Positions 49,066-60,798 of a DNA stretch of 64,000 nucleotides are shown one piece after another; position 1 is the first letter of the stretch; the number at the start of each line of letters is the position of its first letter. The position numbers and the translations under genes are program-made. The notes below the pieces were generated by a model that worked only from the letters and a program-made list of their open reading frames with translations, was not told where the DNA came from and searched no databases. Source of the DNA: Diphasiastrum complanatum (Eukaryota > Streptophyta > Lycopodiopsida > Lycopodiales > Lycopodiaceae); NCBI GenBank assembly GCA_029204225.1, contig CM055102.1, forward strand, positions 32,732,085-32,796,084, in the 5' to 3' direction.

Positions 49066-50320
49066 TGAAGGACAAAAATACACCAATTCTTGTTGGCAGC
49101 AAAAACTTAGTACTAGCTAACTATTGTAAATGGTAAAGTGGTCTAAGAAAGGGTTGGAACTTTTTTCTTAAGTTTCTTTTGGGCAAAGCAACACTTTGTG
49201 TCCATAAGGGGATCTTTCCATGGAGCAAGTTCACATGGGGCGATGACATCACCTCTCCCCTGTCATCCTCTCCCCGGCTTGCCACTTCTAAGACCACCCA
49301 CTTCTAAGACCACCCAGGAGTGGTTAATGTAAAAATGCTTTTCCATGTACACAATGATTCCTTGGCCCATTGGGAGAAAATGATGCTGAAACAATGCCAC
49401 AAATGGTGAAAAACGATTCCTAAAATTGAAATGATGTCAAAAATGTGCATTGTGTTGTATATCGATCGTTGATCTCAACTCGAGCAACCTAATCTCTTGA
49501 TTCATTGCAAACCCATTCAACCCCCAATGGGTTGAGATGGTGAATGGGTTGCATGCAACTGACTCGTTCACCCCCTTTTGACGTCAGTTTTAGCAAGTGT
49601 ATGTATGTAACATGCAAAGTTGCTCCTATTCTCCCATCTATCTGAGTTGATCTCTATGATCTCACGGGTTGATAATATCAATCATCTACCTGAGTTGGAT
49701 CGAAGTATTAGGGAAGGCCTCACCAAGGATTAATTAGGCATCGTAAACCAAAAGGGATTTAGTATCAGACCATTTGAACTTTGGGGCCCTATTGCACAAT
49801 AGTTAAACGAAAACACTTTAGAGTTGATTGTTGTGTGGCCCCACCTATGACAACCTTCTTTGTTGCGAAGACTAGTCTCTGGATCCAAGTCTAGTGCTAG
49901 GTTTCAATCCATTGGTTGCTTATGCTCTTGCTTCTTGTTTAAATAGTTGATTGTCTAGCTTGGGATAGAAGTGATAGCCATGAATTCAGTTTAGGAAGCA
50001 ACAAGTACCCATTTATCAAGGTTGCTTTGAAAAGACCATTGGATCTTAGTTTAGCTATAATCTTAGTTTTGATTGCCCACAACATGCAATACTAGAAAGA
50101 TGATCAAGTCAACAAATTTATTTTATAGAACTTGAGATCAAAATGCTTTCAAACAAATGCAACTTCTCCTAATGCATGACTACAATTATCAAATTCAGAA
50201 AAAGCTATCGTGACTATTGCCACATTTGATTCTAATTGATTCTAACTTTGAAATCATCAGAATCTGTTAGATTGATTTCGCAGACAAACCTAACAAACTG
50301 AACATTGTTTTATCGAATAT
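49066..50320. other. upstream intergenic stretch, no gene seen
   Basis: No coding region or known repeat recognised, apart from a 16-bp tandem duplication ACTTCTAAGACCACCC at about 49285-49317. Confidence 0.5.
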
Positions 50321-51180
50321 TGTAAAGTTTCGCGAATGTTTGGGGCCAATTCTTCGTGTCTGCTCCTTTACGTGCTGCACATTTGGCTAGCTTGCAGAAT
50401 TTTGCGGGATCCTAGAGATCACAGATCATAGACTTCAATGTATTTAATCAGAACATGGCGACACAACAACCAGAGATGGAAGACCATTGCACGCTCATCC
50501 TTTCTGATCCATTTAACTCTCCTCGAGTCTCCCTCTGGAGGCTGTTCTTTTGAGAGTTCAGTCACTGACCATATCCCTTCACCGTTTAGAAGCGTTTTTA
50601 TTTTGAACTTCCATAGTCGATAGTTCGCGCCATCAACATTGATTGTTATTCTTGTCTGGATCATTGTAGCCGTATTGTGTTGTCTTAGACAATCCACTCT
50701 GATACCATGTAAAGTTTCGCGAATGTTTGGGGGCAGTTCTTCGTGTCTGCTCCTTTACGTGCTGCACATTTGGCTAGCTTGCGGAATTTTGTAGGATCCT
50801 AGACAAACGACTACAAATCATAGACTTCAATGTATGAACGTGGAGACACAACAACCAGAGATGGAAGAGCTGAGAGCATTTGTATTTATCTTTTTGTTTC
50901 AAGTGAATCGATCAATGTCACGCACGTTGGCGGCCTGTCGCTCCTCTTACAAGAAAAACGCTATGTTCTGCTCGTTGGCAAACCTTCATGTATAGCTGAT
51001 AATTCTTATAGTGTGCTAACACTGCTCTCTACTTATCAGCTATTGTCTATCTCTTAGCTGCTCTCTCGATCATTCTTCTTTCGTTCTATCCTTTACTTAT
51101 CTCATCTAGGGAAATTACAAGATTACTTAGCAGCTACAAGACAGGTTTAATGCTAATCTATTGGTTAGCCACCCTCTGAT
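50321..51180 (-). mobile_element. internally deleted copia: LTR fragment - gag start - PBS - LTR
   Basis: The direct repeat TGTAAAGTTTCGCGAATG starts at 50321 and at 50708 and continues for about 160 bp at high identity (to 50483 and about 50868). Between them, minus strand, lie a primer site (TGGTATCAGAG, complement of 50697-50707) and a gag N-terminus. So the right LTR copy (50708 to about 51180, far end uncertain) is the 5' LTR and the left a truncated 3' LTR, with almost the whole interior lost. Confidence 0.75.
50484..50697 (-). pseudogene. copia gag N-terminus of the deleted element
   Basis: Minus strand: ITINVDGANYRLWKFKIKTL, LNGEGIWSVTELSKEQPP, VKWIRKDERAMVFHLWL. This is a typical copia gag opening (LxGxNYxxWKxxIxxLL...W). 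It runs directly into LTR sequence near 50483, so about 70 codons remain. Confidence 0.75.
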
Positions 51181-51348
51181 AACATTGCCTTTGGCAGCTA
51201 AGTACAATACTTCACGCTCGTCGAGCTGCTAACTGCTAGCTCGACTTGTTTGATTTCGACCTTCAGTTCGTCTTCACCCTTTGAGGTGTCTTCGTCCTTC
51301 AGGAAATCTTCGTCCTTCGGGATTTCTTCGGCAAGGTTGCAAGAGTTC

Positions 51349-52440
51349 TGTTGGTTGATTCTGACGAATCCCCAAGATACTCGGACAGAGCAACTCAAGA
51401 GCACCTCTCACCTTACACCGAGGAGGTCTCTGAGAAGACGAGACTAATGAAGACTGAGAGCTGAGTATGAGAGCCGAGAAATACTAGCTAGGAAAAGACA
51501 TGTAAGAACTGTGTAAGCCTAATGGTGAATCCCGGAAGATAGAATGACCATGTAGGAACTAGTATTTCTAAGAAAATGGAATAGATGCAAGTAGACCCCT
51601 CTTAAAGAAAGTAGAGTGAGCCACCTTTTGATGGTGACCTCTAGTGGAGAGCAATATTCCACTTGTAATTTGTGAAATGTGGAAATTCCACTAGTATGCC
51701 ACCTAAGGAGCTCTCTTGCTTATTTAAGAGACTCCCTCTTTGTGAAGAGAAGCTTTTTGCATTGTATCTACTCCATGCTTAATAAGAAGATTTTCCATGA
51801 GTTTGATGCTACACTAAGCTCCTTGATCATGATGGTTTTCTTGAGTGATGCCCCTATGATCATGCCCTTCCATTCATATTGTGTGTGGTTGTGGATTTAG
51901 AGTGGACTAGTTTTCTTGCTTTCCTAGTTGTGGATTAGATTTCTTGTTTTCTTGTGGATTAATGTAGGAGCCAGCATTCAAGTAAACTAAATAGGCTGGA
52001 TCTGTGGTGTGATTCTTGCATATCTCTGTACAATCCAGTTCTTGATGTTCTTGGGATGTCCAAGAATCAAAAGTTTGGTTGGTCTCTTGATTCTTGGACT
52101 TCTAGCATGCTGTAGTTTTGTTTCTTGTTTCTTGTCTATGCTTTTCAATCATATTTAGAGTAGTCCTGATTTTGCAAGTAGATTAGTTTCCTTAAATTCA
52201 GTTACAGCCTTAGGATTTTGAAAATTGAGCAACTGTGTTGCGTTGCAAATCTGACTTTGTTCACCATGGCTTGCTTCGTAACGGAGTTAATTGTTCCATT
52301 GGCAAGTGCTGATTCGTAGACAACAAAGTGTCGAGACCCTGCAGTCATCCTCTAACAAGCTGGATGATTATACTACAATGTTTGTGCACGTAGACATGCA
52401 AATTTGAATCTGTGTGCAGGTTCAGATCCTTCCGTAAACA
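51349..52440 (+). repeat. gypsy-type LTR, family C, plus copy
   Basis: 1,092 bp from TGTTGGTTGATTCTGACG to ...TTCCGTAAACA, TG...CA. TTTGGCGCCCATTGCC follows (52441-52456), a TGGCGCC primer site like the tRNA-Asp sites of plant gypsy elements. It matches, inverted, the LTRs at 59675-60798 and 63153-64000 (e.g. the GATTCTTGGACATCCCAAGA block). A TATTTAAGAGAC promoter-like site lies near 51720. Its interior is lost within about 100 bp. Confidence 0.82.
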
Positions 52441-52559
52441 TTTGGCGCCCATTGCCATTATTCTTTTTCCAATAGGCACTGTCTCTGTGCTTTTTTGTTT
52501 GCTTGTCTTCTTGTAGAACCTTTTCAAGCCAGTGTCCTATTTGACCTGAGCATTCTTTG

Positions 52560-53500
52560 GATGCTTAGACGTCTGAGAGTATAGCCATGCAATTCTCTGA
52601 TACTGATATTCTGATAAAGAAATGCTTAAAGAACTAGGCGTCAAAGACAGCCATACATTTCTTCGTTTATGATACTTGTGGAAGAAAAGTGAGAGTTCAT
52701 TAACATTCAACAAGAATGCAACAATAGCGGATCTATATATTCAATCTTGTAACAACAACTATCAGATCACAAGACAATTACGTTGATAAGCACGTGATCC
52801 TACTCACAGAAACAAATCAATTGTTATACTTCTGAATATTTACTCTCTCTCTATAGTTCTCTAACTTTGAGGAGTCAAATACTGCGAAGACCTATTTTTG
52901 GTCATTTGATCTTTGTCAGTAGACTTAGTGTCAATCTCAAGTATCAACAACTGATTTTCCACACATGTTCTCCAATCGCTCATTTACATATATATATAGC
53001 TACTGGATGATCTTGTGTTAGTCTAACTTTACAATTACAAGGTCGTTAATAGTTGTTTAACTGATCAATTAGGTCAATTATTATTGGAGCGTGAAGACAT
53101 AGACAGCCTGTATGTAAAAATCTCGTGTAAATCTGCAAAGCGTCGCATTTTTTGAGAAAATGTGATATTCTCTAGAATGGCCCGAAATCTCGAGTTAGCA
53201 CTTGTGTCGCATTTTTTGGGAGAAATGGCGCATTTCTTTAAGTGCCCAAAATGGCTTGAAATCTTGAGTAAACACTTTGTTGCATTTTTCGCAAATATCC
53301 TTTTGTACTCAGAATGGCCCGAAAGTGAAGTACAAAACTTTGTCAAGTTTTTTGCATTTTTCGCCTGTTGAAATTTGCAAGTAAAAATGCATACTATTGC
53401 GACAAACAGTTCAAAAATGCATACTTCTTTGAGAAAGTGATTTACATAGAAGAGAAAGGAGAGCGACTAGGATGAGTAGGAGTAACATTAAACTCCAACA
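52560..53500 (-). repeat. probable copia family B-like LTR
   Basis: The upper end at 53500 reads ...CTCCAACA, i.e. TGTTGGAGTT on the minus strand, after AAGAGGACAT. The body has the GCGTCGCATTTTTTGAG and CGAAAAATGC type motifs and an AAGCACGTGATC block shared with the LTRs at 11868-12917 and 15681-16888. The lower end is a guess. Confidence 0.5.
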
Positions 53501-53599
53501 ATGTCCTCTTAGCATATCCTCCATTGTCTAATTAGTTCTCTTTGTTTAACCATTTGTTTTTGGATGATTTGACGAACTAAAGCTAAGAGAAGTCTTAAG

Positions 53600-54262
53600 T
53601 TTATGGAATACAACTACTACCCATATAACGCCATTACTTAAATTCAATGTTATGGAAAGATCAACTACAAAATCCATCGAAAGACTCTCCCACCTTTTAG
53701 ATAAAATTACTAATGACAACAATAGTCCTCCATCTTTTGAGTGATCGGCCTTAGCAATTTGACACAGTTACACTCAACATAAAATTCTATGGAAAGTTTC
53801 ATCTCTAGCCAAAGATAGTTCCTTTAAACCATATTTAATGTTGTGTATACTTAAGTGACCAACACAAGGTGCTTACTAAAATATAGGTTAAATTTTATGC
53901 TGAATAACATTGTCATTTCGTAAACACACTTTTCCATCAATAATTAACAATCGATTAGAGATGAAAAAATGATATTCTATCTTTTTATCTTTGTTTCTGA
54001 TCTAAAAACCTTGCAACTCATATCCAATAGAATTGCATACCTTGGCTAGTACTCTTTGTCAAATAAGACCAAAATACGGAGCTCTATGACAAAGATATTC
54101 TAACATAAAATATAAATCCATTGAGATCCTTGTGAATCATATAAAAAGTTCATTCACTTCACGAATGTGGCTCAAAGCATCTGCAACTTGATTCTTGACT
54201 CTTTTAATATTATGAACTTCACATTTGTATTTTTTCATGAACTCAATCTTTTTGGAAAATGA
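53600..54262 (-). pseudogene. gypsy RNase H end and integrase start
   Basis: Minus strand: KKIEFMKKYKCEVHNIKRVK, NQVADALSHI (the conserved VADALSR end of gypsy RNase H) at about 54180-54262. After decayed sequence comes AKADHSKDGGLLLSLVI, WESLSMDFVVDLS (zinc-finger end and first part of integrase) at 53610-53760. Stops and shifts throughout. It continues the RNase H piece at 55110-55330, from which it is split by about 830 bp. Confidence 0.78.
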
Positions 54263-55085
54263 TTGTATACAAGTCGAATAACTATTCCACAATGATAGTT
54301 CGATTGTAGGAAGAACAATAGTTAATGTAATAACAAAACTATTTCAATACTGTCATAAATACAACTTATTATCATTCACAAGTGCGGAAAAGTGAATGAT
54401 AGAGAAAGATTGCTTCATTGCCAATTATCAGAACTCAAATTGTAATAGCATGAGTAACATAAAATAGTAAGACAAGACAAGTCATGTGTCGAATTGTCGA
54501 ATGTAGTATGTATTGCTAAATGATGAAAAATACATCCGTTGTCTACTCTAATTGCACTATAATAATAGCACATCTAATTCTTCTATATATTTTGCTCATA
54601 TACAAACTGTAATCGTGATAGCTTATTAACGATCAGTCTATGCTAATGGCAGAACATAGAGATAAAGAGGAGAAGAAGAAGAAGAAGAAGAGTGATTGCT
54701 CTTGAAACTTGAACTAAACTTAATGAAATCAACTTCAACTTATGAATGAACTTGAATAATATGAATTAATCTACTAATCTATTTATAATTGTTGATGGCA
54801 CAGCCCTAACAGAATGTGTCGTCATCTACCTAGCATTTGCTATGTGGAGATAAAGGATTGGACCCGAAATATGTAATGGATAAGATTCCATAACCAAATA
54901 TGATGAAGTCGTTGTTTGGTAACCCTCGAATAATCATTTTAGGTTTGCTCGACATTGTGTCAACAATACGTGTAGTTTTGCAAACGGTCTTGAATCCTTC
55001 GATATTGTCTTGACAATGCGAGTAAAAATTCAAAGCAGTTCCACATTACAAAATGATTGAAAAAATGAAATCCAACAATCCAACA
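54263..55085 (-). repeat. possible solo LTR splitting the gypsy RNase H
   Basis: An insert of about 0.82 kb separates two parts of one RNase H. Its upper end reads TGTTGGATTG on the minus strand; the lower end is not defined and no 5-bp duplication could be matched. Includes a (GAA)n tract at about 54668-54692. Confidence 0.4.
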
Positions 55086-55109
55086 AGTCTTACCCCCTCT
55101 CAAATCATT

Positions 55110-55330
55110 TTAATTACAAGAATATTGTAGAAGAAGATGATCAATATTGATGATGATCTTGTTATCGTACAAGTAATGCATCCAAATTTTTACTGCATAA
55201 GTTGCAATATAAAGTTCTTTTTTATGGGTTGAATATTTTGTTTGCACATCCGCCAATTTCTTACTTTAAAAGATCACAAGCTTTCCATATCGCAAAATCA
55301 CTAGAATTTGCTTTCACTTCATAAGGAAGA
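55110..55330 (-). pseudogene. gypsy RNase H middle part
   Basis: Minus strand: KKELYIATYAVKIWMHYLYD, NKIIINIDHLLLQY. This matches the KELLAIVxALKxWRHYLxG...IxTDHxxLQY block of gypsy RNase H. Upstream, toward 56500, no further gypsy domain is readable. Confidence 0.75.
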
Positions 55331-55898
55331 TCAGAATTAGTAATTTGCAAAACTAGACCTGAAACTACAAGATTTTTCTAGATAAGATCTAGTCAGGTCA
55401 AGCAAAATCCACCAAATTTCAGGAAGGTCAGACAGATCAAGAAAGATGCGATAAGATCCAAGTGGAATCCAAATTTAGAAAGGATCCAAAGGGCAGTAGG
55501 TCATCAAATAGTAACAATCAGCCCCCATCCTTGCAAATAAGAGAGGACATTTTTGGAAAAAAAAAAAAAAGTAGAAAGATGAAGGTAAAAATCACTTAAA
55601 CTGATGGATCAGCTACCAATTGTCCATCAAAACTCTCAGAGAGCCCTCCATAGTCAGATCTGACCTGGATGCAATGGTATACCAGTCTGCAAGAGCTATG
55701 GATAAGAGAATCTCAAGATCTCACCAAAAAACACCACTTTTTCCATGACTTTTTGAGATCCTTTGGGAACTAACTTTTGAGACTTTGTGAGTTACTACAT
55801 CTGACTCAGATACATCTATAAAAATCTCTGCGAGATTTACTGATGGAAAAATCATCAAATTTGAGTGTCTGCGAGGGTTCAGAAAACCAAAAACTAAG

Positions 55899-56111
55899 GA
55901 ACCTTCGTAGGGCATCAAGATCTACAAACCAACCTTCGTAGAGGGCATAAATGAAATCAGAGCAATGAAATTAGCCTTTCTACATGGTTTGATCTTGAAA
56001 ATCCAACATCTGGAACAAGTTGTGTGAGAGTTAACCTCCTGTAAGGGTTGAACCTTCGTAGACAGGCTGAACCTTCGTAGGGCAGTCAAATCACCTTCTG
56101 AACCTTCACAG
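55899..56111. repeat. GAACCTTCGTAG motif cluster
   Basis: GAACCTTCGTAG at 55899, 56050 and 56069, AACCTTCGTAG at 55931, and variant GAACCTTCACAG at 56100. Five copies in 213 bp, just upstream of the TATA-like site at 56218. Confidence 0.8.
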
Positions 56112-56217
56112 ACTTTACTGAGGTCTTAGAATATTGTGATGAAGGCCCCTGCAAAACTTTGATTGGAACTGAGTTGGGAAAAGTGCATTTCTCCTAATAT
56201 TCACTCTAATTTCTGCC

Positions 56218-56226
56218 TATATAAGG
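56218..56226 (+). promoter_or_regulatory. TATA-like box before the unknown frame
   Basis: TATATAAGG, 292 bases before the ATG at 56518. It is a good plant TATA match, and the spacing would allow a leader of roughly 260 bases. Confidence 0.5.
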
Positions 56227-56517
56227 GCAGAATTCGAGTCATTTGGCACTTCATTCAACAAAGCTCTGCCGGAAATTACACTGAAATTTCCAAGTTCTCC
56301 GATCATGACAAAAAATTTTCCATGCCTTCGTCAACCCTCCCAGCCACCTGTTGTACACACTCAGTTCCACAATTTCCACCTTCGTTCTCTTGAATTCCAC
56401 CTTTCCACAATTTTTAAGCCTTTTAACCCATTTTTGATGTCTTTTCCTCTTTCTTGAGTACCTTTTCGTCTTTTTCCCATTCCAGTCGATAACAAACTTT
56501 ACCACCCATCTAACATC

Positions 56518-57147
56518 ATGACCTCTTCATCTTCTACTAATGATACTGATACCAAGAAGGTTATCCAACGCGAGATACCTACTGCCACCTAGATCTGGGC
56601 CCTACCATCTGATTCCTTGGTAAAACCTTGGCTTCAGACTGCTATCCCCCTTCTCAAAGCAATGGGATTTTTCCCAGTGCTTTTCTCTTCTGATATTAAC
56701 ATGGATCTAGCTCTCCAAATTTACGCCATATGGGACGCGTTGAAGTCACGTTTCCACATCATGTACTAGGGTACCACCACGTACAAGGTACGTGTTAATG
56801 CTAACTCTATAGTCACCATCGGCATTGTGTCTGGTGATCGCCAACCCATCTCCCATCACCAAGCAAAAAACCTCATCAAATCCTACATAACGACCACTAC
56901 TCCTGAACTCCCGGTCAAAACTAACAACAATTATTTGATAGAGGCTATCAATGATCCCATCATCCAAGTTGTCACTTACCTGCTGAACAACTTCTTGGTT
57001 GTGTCGACTTTCCGCAAGGATCGCATTCAATCCACTCTCATAAGCCAAATCATGGATCCTTCATCGAATTCTCGAGCTCCTTGGTTGTGCCATATGACTA
57101 GCATACCTTCCTTTTACACGAGCTATCCATCGTCATCAAGCCTGTAG
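56518..57147 (+). pseudogene. unknown 210-codon frame with two amber stops
   Basis: From ATG at 56518 the frame is coding-like to TAG at 57145-57147, broken only by TAG at 56590-56592 and at about 56767. It begins MTSSSSTNDTDTKKVIQREI, then IWALPSDSLVKPWLQTAIPL, LLKAMGFFPVLFSSDINMDL, and later VSGDRQPISHHQAKNLIKSY. C-rich third positions (ATC, ACC, CTC, AAC) differ from the AT-rich surroundings. I recognise no domain. It could be gag-like ORF1 of a retroelement, since an LTR start and purine tract lie 740 bp downstream, though on the other strand, or a decayed host gene. Confidence 0.5.
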
Positions 57148-57199
57148 TGGGTTTCTTTCCTTGCCCATCCTCAACCCAAGACCTAATCAATCTAGCATC

Positions 57200-57888
57200 A
57201 AGGAGATGAAGTAAGTTGTCACGCGTAGGTTCGTTCCCATAAGAGCGATAGCATATTTCAGATTTTAGCATGAATGGAAGATCCAGATCTGACTCTAACA
57301 TCCATTAACATTAAGCATTAACTCTACAGCCATTAACACTAAGATCCACAATGAAGATAGCTTACTCCTTCTCTCTCTCCCTTTCTCTCTCATAAAAAAT
57401 AAAAACATGCAATCCCAATAATACTCAGATCCAACAATTAGCAAATCCAAAGGAAACATGAGAGATGGAGGAAAAGTGATAGAGAGCAAGGACATTCATA
57501 AATCCGTTTCACAAGAGAACCAATCTGCTTTATTGAAATGAAGATATGTACATGTGTAGGAAACTCGAGTTGGTCCCTTTTTATAGTAGAGAGGGAGACC
57601 CTGGCCTCTGAATCTTATTGGTCCATTTATGCCTCTCTAATTATTCAAATTTAAAAAAGAGTGAGAACCATCCAAAATTGGAGGGAAACCCAACTTTATT
57701 CACTAACTTGACATTTAGGCCCATCGACATTAAAAGTCCCACATAAAGCCTTAAGTCCTTTTATTGACTTTCTAATTAATCAGATCTCTATGTGATCATT
57801 GGGTTGGACTTACACATGCAGGGTGCCAAATCCCTCTCACTTATTAACTAGGGTTAGGATTTCCTTGGGATCTGCAAACCCTCCAACA
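57200..57888 (-). repeat. probable LTR, upper end at 57888
   Basis: On the minus strand GGTGGGGGACAC (57889-57900) is a strong purine tract directly before TGTTGGAGGGTTTGC. CTATAAAAAGGGACC near 57575 is a good TATA site. The lower end is uncertain and no second copy is in the window. Confidence 0.6.
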
Positions 57889-58009
57889 GTGTCCCCCACC
57901 AAAACTGGTGGTGGTCCCATGACACCTGCGAGATGTAGTTTTTCCCACGACTCTTATTGACATCACGTTGAATCTTTATTAAATGATACTACACCTTCTC
58001 CATGAAATC

Positions 58010-58600
58010 GAGTCAGGCAGTGTTGAAATCTAGGTTGTGCGACAAAAAACAACAATGGGCTCCGGTGATCCACTTTGAAGTTGTCCAAGCTGTGAATCGA
58101 GATTCCCAAGAGCCTCCCATCATTGCTACATGAAAATATAATTTGGCCAACGGCAACTGATCCTTAATACTATCTAACGCCATTGGCCTATTCAAATCGA
58201 ATGCCAAAGTAGGAAGGCAATCATCCCTGAGCGTTGCCACGAACGCCAATAGAGTGAGATCTTTTGCGAAAATCACTGATTGCCTCACTGTTGGATCGAA
58301 AGAGTGGATATACTCCCACTAGTATGCTTGTAGGGCTCGATGGAAGTCCACTAAGATCTCTCAACTATATGGTGGGTGGATGATTGGCTAGTTCGATGTA
58401 TGGATGGTGATTTTGTCCACGGCCAATCCCAAATCCTTCCACTTATTTTTGCACGACATTGGTACGTAGTATGGATCTACACGCAATTGGTGAGGGCTGG
58501 CCACATAACTCCTGATGGATTCCGGAGTTTTCTCAAAAACTATAATTCTCCAAGCCAGCTGCTCTCCCAATGTAGGTATTTTATCCAAGTAGGAGGTGTG
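58010..58600 (-). pseudogene. unidentified coding-like region, interrupted
   Basis: Minus strand, two coding-like blocks. One includes LDKIPTLGEQLAWRIIVFEK, PYYVPMSCKNKWKDLGLAVD (about 58390-58590). The other, after stops, includes SVIFAKDLTLLAFVATLRDD, MALDSIKDQLPLAKLYFHVA, WESRFTAWTTSKWITGAH (58013-58288). It ends near the purine tract of the LTR at 57888. It may be the 3' coding part of the element that owns that LTR. No RT, integrase or RNase H motif is seen. Confidence 0.4.
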
Positions 58601-58609
58601 TGTGGATGA

Positions 58610-59663
58610 TTGGAGATCGTGAATGGCCGTGGTTAGCAGTGGTGAGTTTTGTTGCAGGGTTGTGTGCAGGATCTAAAGAGCTTTTGTAGGTTTGTGTGTT
58701 TGTAGGGCAGGATTTGTTCTAGTTGTTCTGGTGTGTTGGAGGTGAATGTGCGATGTTTGTTGGAGGTGACAGCGGTTGTTTTTTTGAGGTGAAGGTGTGG
58801 TTATGCCGCACTGTCAGGATGTAAAAATGGAGTGAAGAAGATGCAAAGAACTTGGGCATGGAGGGAGCTAAGTAGATGAAGGAGAATCAGGCATGGACGG
58901 AGGTGAATGTGTTGTGGAGTTGGCTCTGTTAGGAGAAGGGAGTAATCTGATGGAGGACGTCTGCAGGAGCATGAGAGCTCTGTGTTAAAACTGTTGCAGG
59001 AGCGTCTAGACTTGGCGTTGAATGAAGTTCAGCTCTGTTAGTGCGTTTGCTAACAATGAGACATCCAATGGATTTGCTAGTGTATCAGCCAGTGGATTTG
59101 GACAATGATGTAGCCATTGATGTGGCTCTGTCCAGTTGATAATGCATGCAGATTCTGTGGGGGCAGTGATCGAGCTACAGAGAATTCGTGGCTAGAAAAG
59201 ATGAAATTCTGTTAGTGGAGTGTTTAGTCACAATATTTTGCTGAGTGATATGACATTGATGATTGAGTCAATGATGCAACTAGGGAGTGAGCTGAAGAAA
59301 GTGTGTAAGAGATCTGCTTGCAAGATTGGATGCTACACTCATACGTAAAAATAGTCCTTCATGTGAACAAAGGAAAACAGGGAGGTCAAGAGAACAGGTG
59401 TGCGTGGAGGTGCTGATAGGTTTATGGTCTTGATTTGCATCAGGAATTAGAATAAGTCAAAACAAGAATGGTGCACACAGTATCAATTGATTTGATAGTA
59501 TAGTGAGGAACGTTGAAAATCAAGAATGTTTTAGAATATAGAGTATTATAGCCTTTGTAGAAACTCAGATGTGTGGAAAGATTGGGAGTTTGTTTGCAGG
59601 GACCTGAGTGGGGACAATGCTGCAGCTCTTATGGATTTAGAATGCATTAGAGTTCAAGTGGTA
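58610..59663. other. no gene seen
   Basis: G-rich, GTG/AGG-laden sequence without a sustained reading frame. It probably belongs to the interior of the LTR element around it. Confidence 0.45.
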
Positions 59664-59674
59664 GCGGTGCCAAA
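59664..59674 (-). other. degenerate primer-binding site below the middle LTR
   Basis: On the minus strand TTTGGCACCGCTAC follows the LTR end. It is one change from the TTTGGCGCCGTTAC found beside the right-hand LTR. Confidence 0.65.
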
Positions 59675-60798
59675 TGTTGACAGATCCTCTTCTTGGAAGT
59701 ATCTATCTATTGGTTTTTGTTCTTCTTACTTCTTCTTCTGCCTATCAACAGAGATAGTGGGCTCTTGCTTAAGTTATTCTTTCTTGTTTAAAGCCCAAAA
59801 TCAAGCAGAAGGGACAGATCTACATTGTAGTAATGTCTTGTCTGTCAGAGGACAACTCAGATCTGTCTCTCTCGAACCATGTCACATGCAATCAAACCAT
59901 CATGTAACCAAAACGTTCATCCAAATGATCAACATGCAGTCCAAGTGAACAACCATGAAATCTACTTCTACTTTGCTGCAAAATGAACTTCTATCAGATC
60001 CTAAACACTACTATACTTGCATAAATAGACAAAACAAGAAACAAGAACTAATCTATAACATTTTAGAAGTCCAAGAATCAAGAAACCAACCAGTCTTTTG
60101 ATTCTTGGACATCCCAAGAACATCAAGAACTAGAATGTTGGAGGATATGCAAGATTTATACCACATTTCTAGCCTATTTAGTTTACCTGAATGCTGATTC
60201 CTTCGTTAACCCACAAACAAGAAATGAAAACTAATTCACAACTAGAAAAGCAAGAAAACTAACTAATTCCACAATCACACACAATATGAACGGAAGGGCA
60301 TGATCACAGGGGCATCACTCAAGAAAACCATCATGATCAAGGAGCTTAGTGTAGCATCAAACTCATGGAAAATCTTCTTGTTAAGCATGGAGTAGATACA
60401 ATGCAAAAAGCTCCTCTGCAAAAAGAGGGAGTCTCTTAAATAAGCAAGAGAGCTCCTTAGGTGGCATCCTAGTGGAATTTCCACATTACACAAATTACAA
60501 GTGGAATAATGCTCTCCACTAGAGGTCACCATCAAAAGGTGGCTCACTCTACTTTCTTTAAGAGGGGTCTACGTGCATTTATTATTTTGCCTAGAAATAC
60601 TAGTTCCTACATGGTCATTCCATCTTCCGGGATTCACCATGAGCTTACACAGTTCTTGCTTGTCATTACTAACTAGTATTCCTCGGCTCTCAATCTTCGT
60701 TAGACTCGTCTTTTTAGAGAGCTCCTCGGTCTAAGGTGAGAGGTGCTCTTGAGCTGCTCTGGTCGAGTATCTTGGAGATTCGTCAGAATCAGCCAACA
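59675..60798 (-). repeat. gypsy-type LTR, family C, middle copy
   Basis: 1,124 bp. On the minus strand it starts TGTTGGCTGATTCTGACG, preceded by ATTAGGGG (purine tract), and ends ...GATCTGTCAACA, followed by a primer-like site. It is closely alike to 63153-64000 over the shared part. Having a purine tract on one side and a primer site on the other, it could serve both the element above and one below. Confidence 0.85.

Noticed and set aside
56251-56505. An 84-codon minus frame rich in Lys/Arg
   Set aside because: Antisense to the leader of the unknown frame; no motif and biased composition.
59571-59948. A 125-codon plus frame, with a partial twin at 63235-63426
   Set aside because: Both lie within paired LTRs and read on the antisense strand; the similarity reflects the LTR copies, not a gene family.
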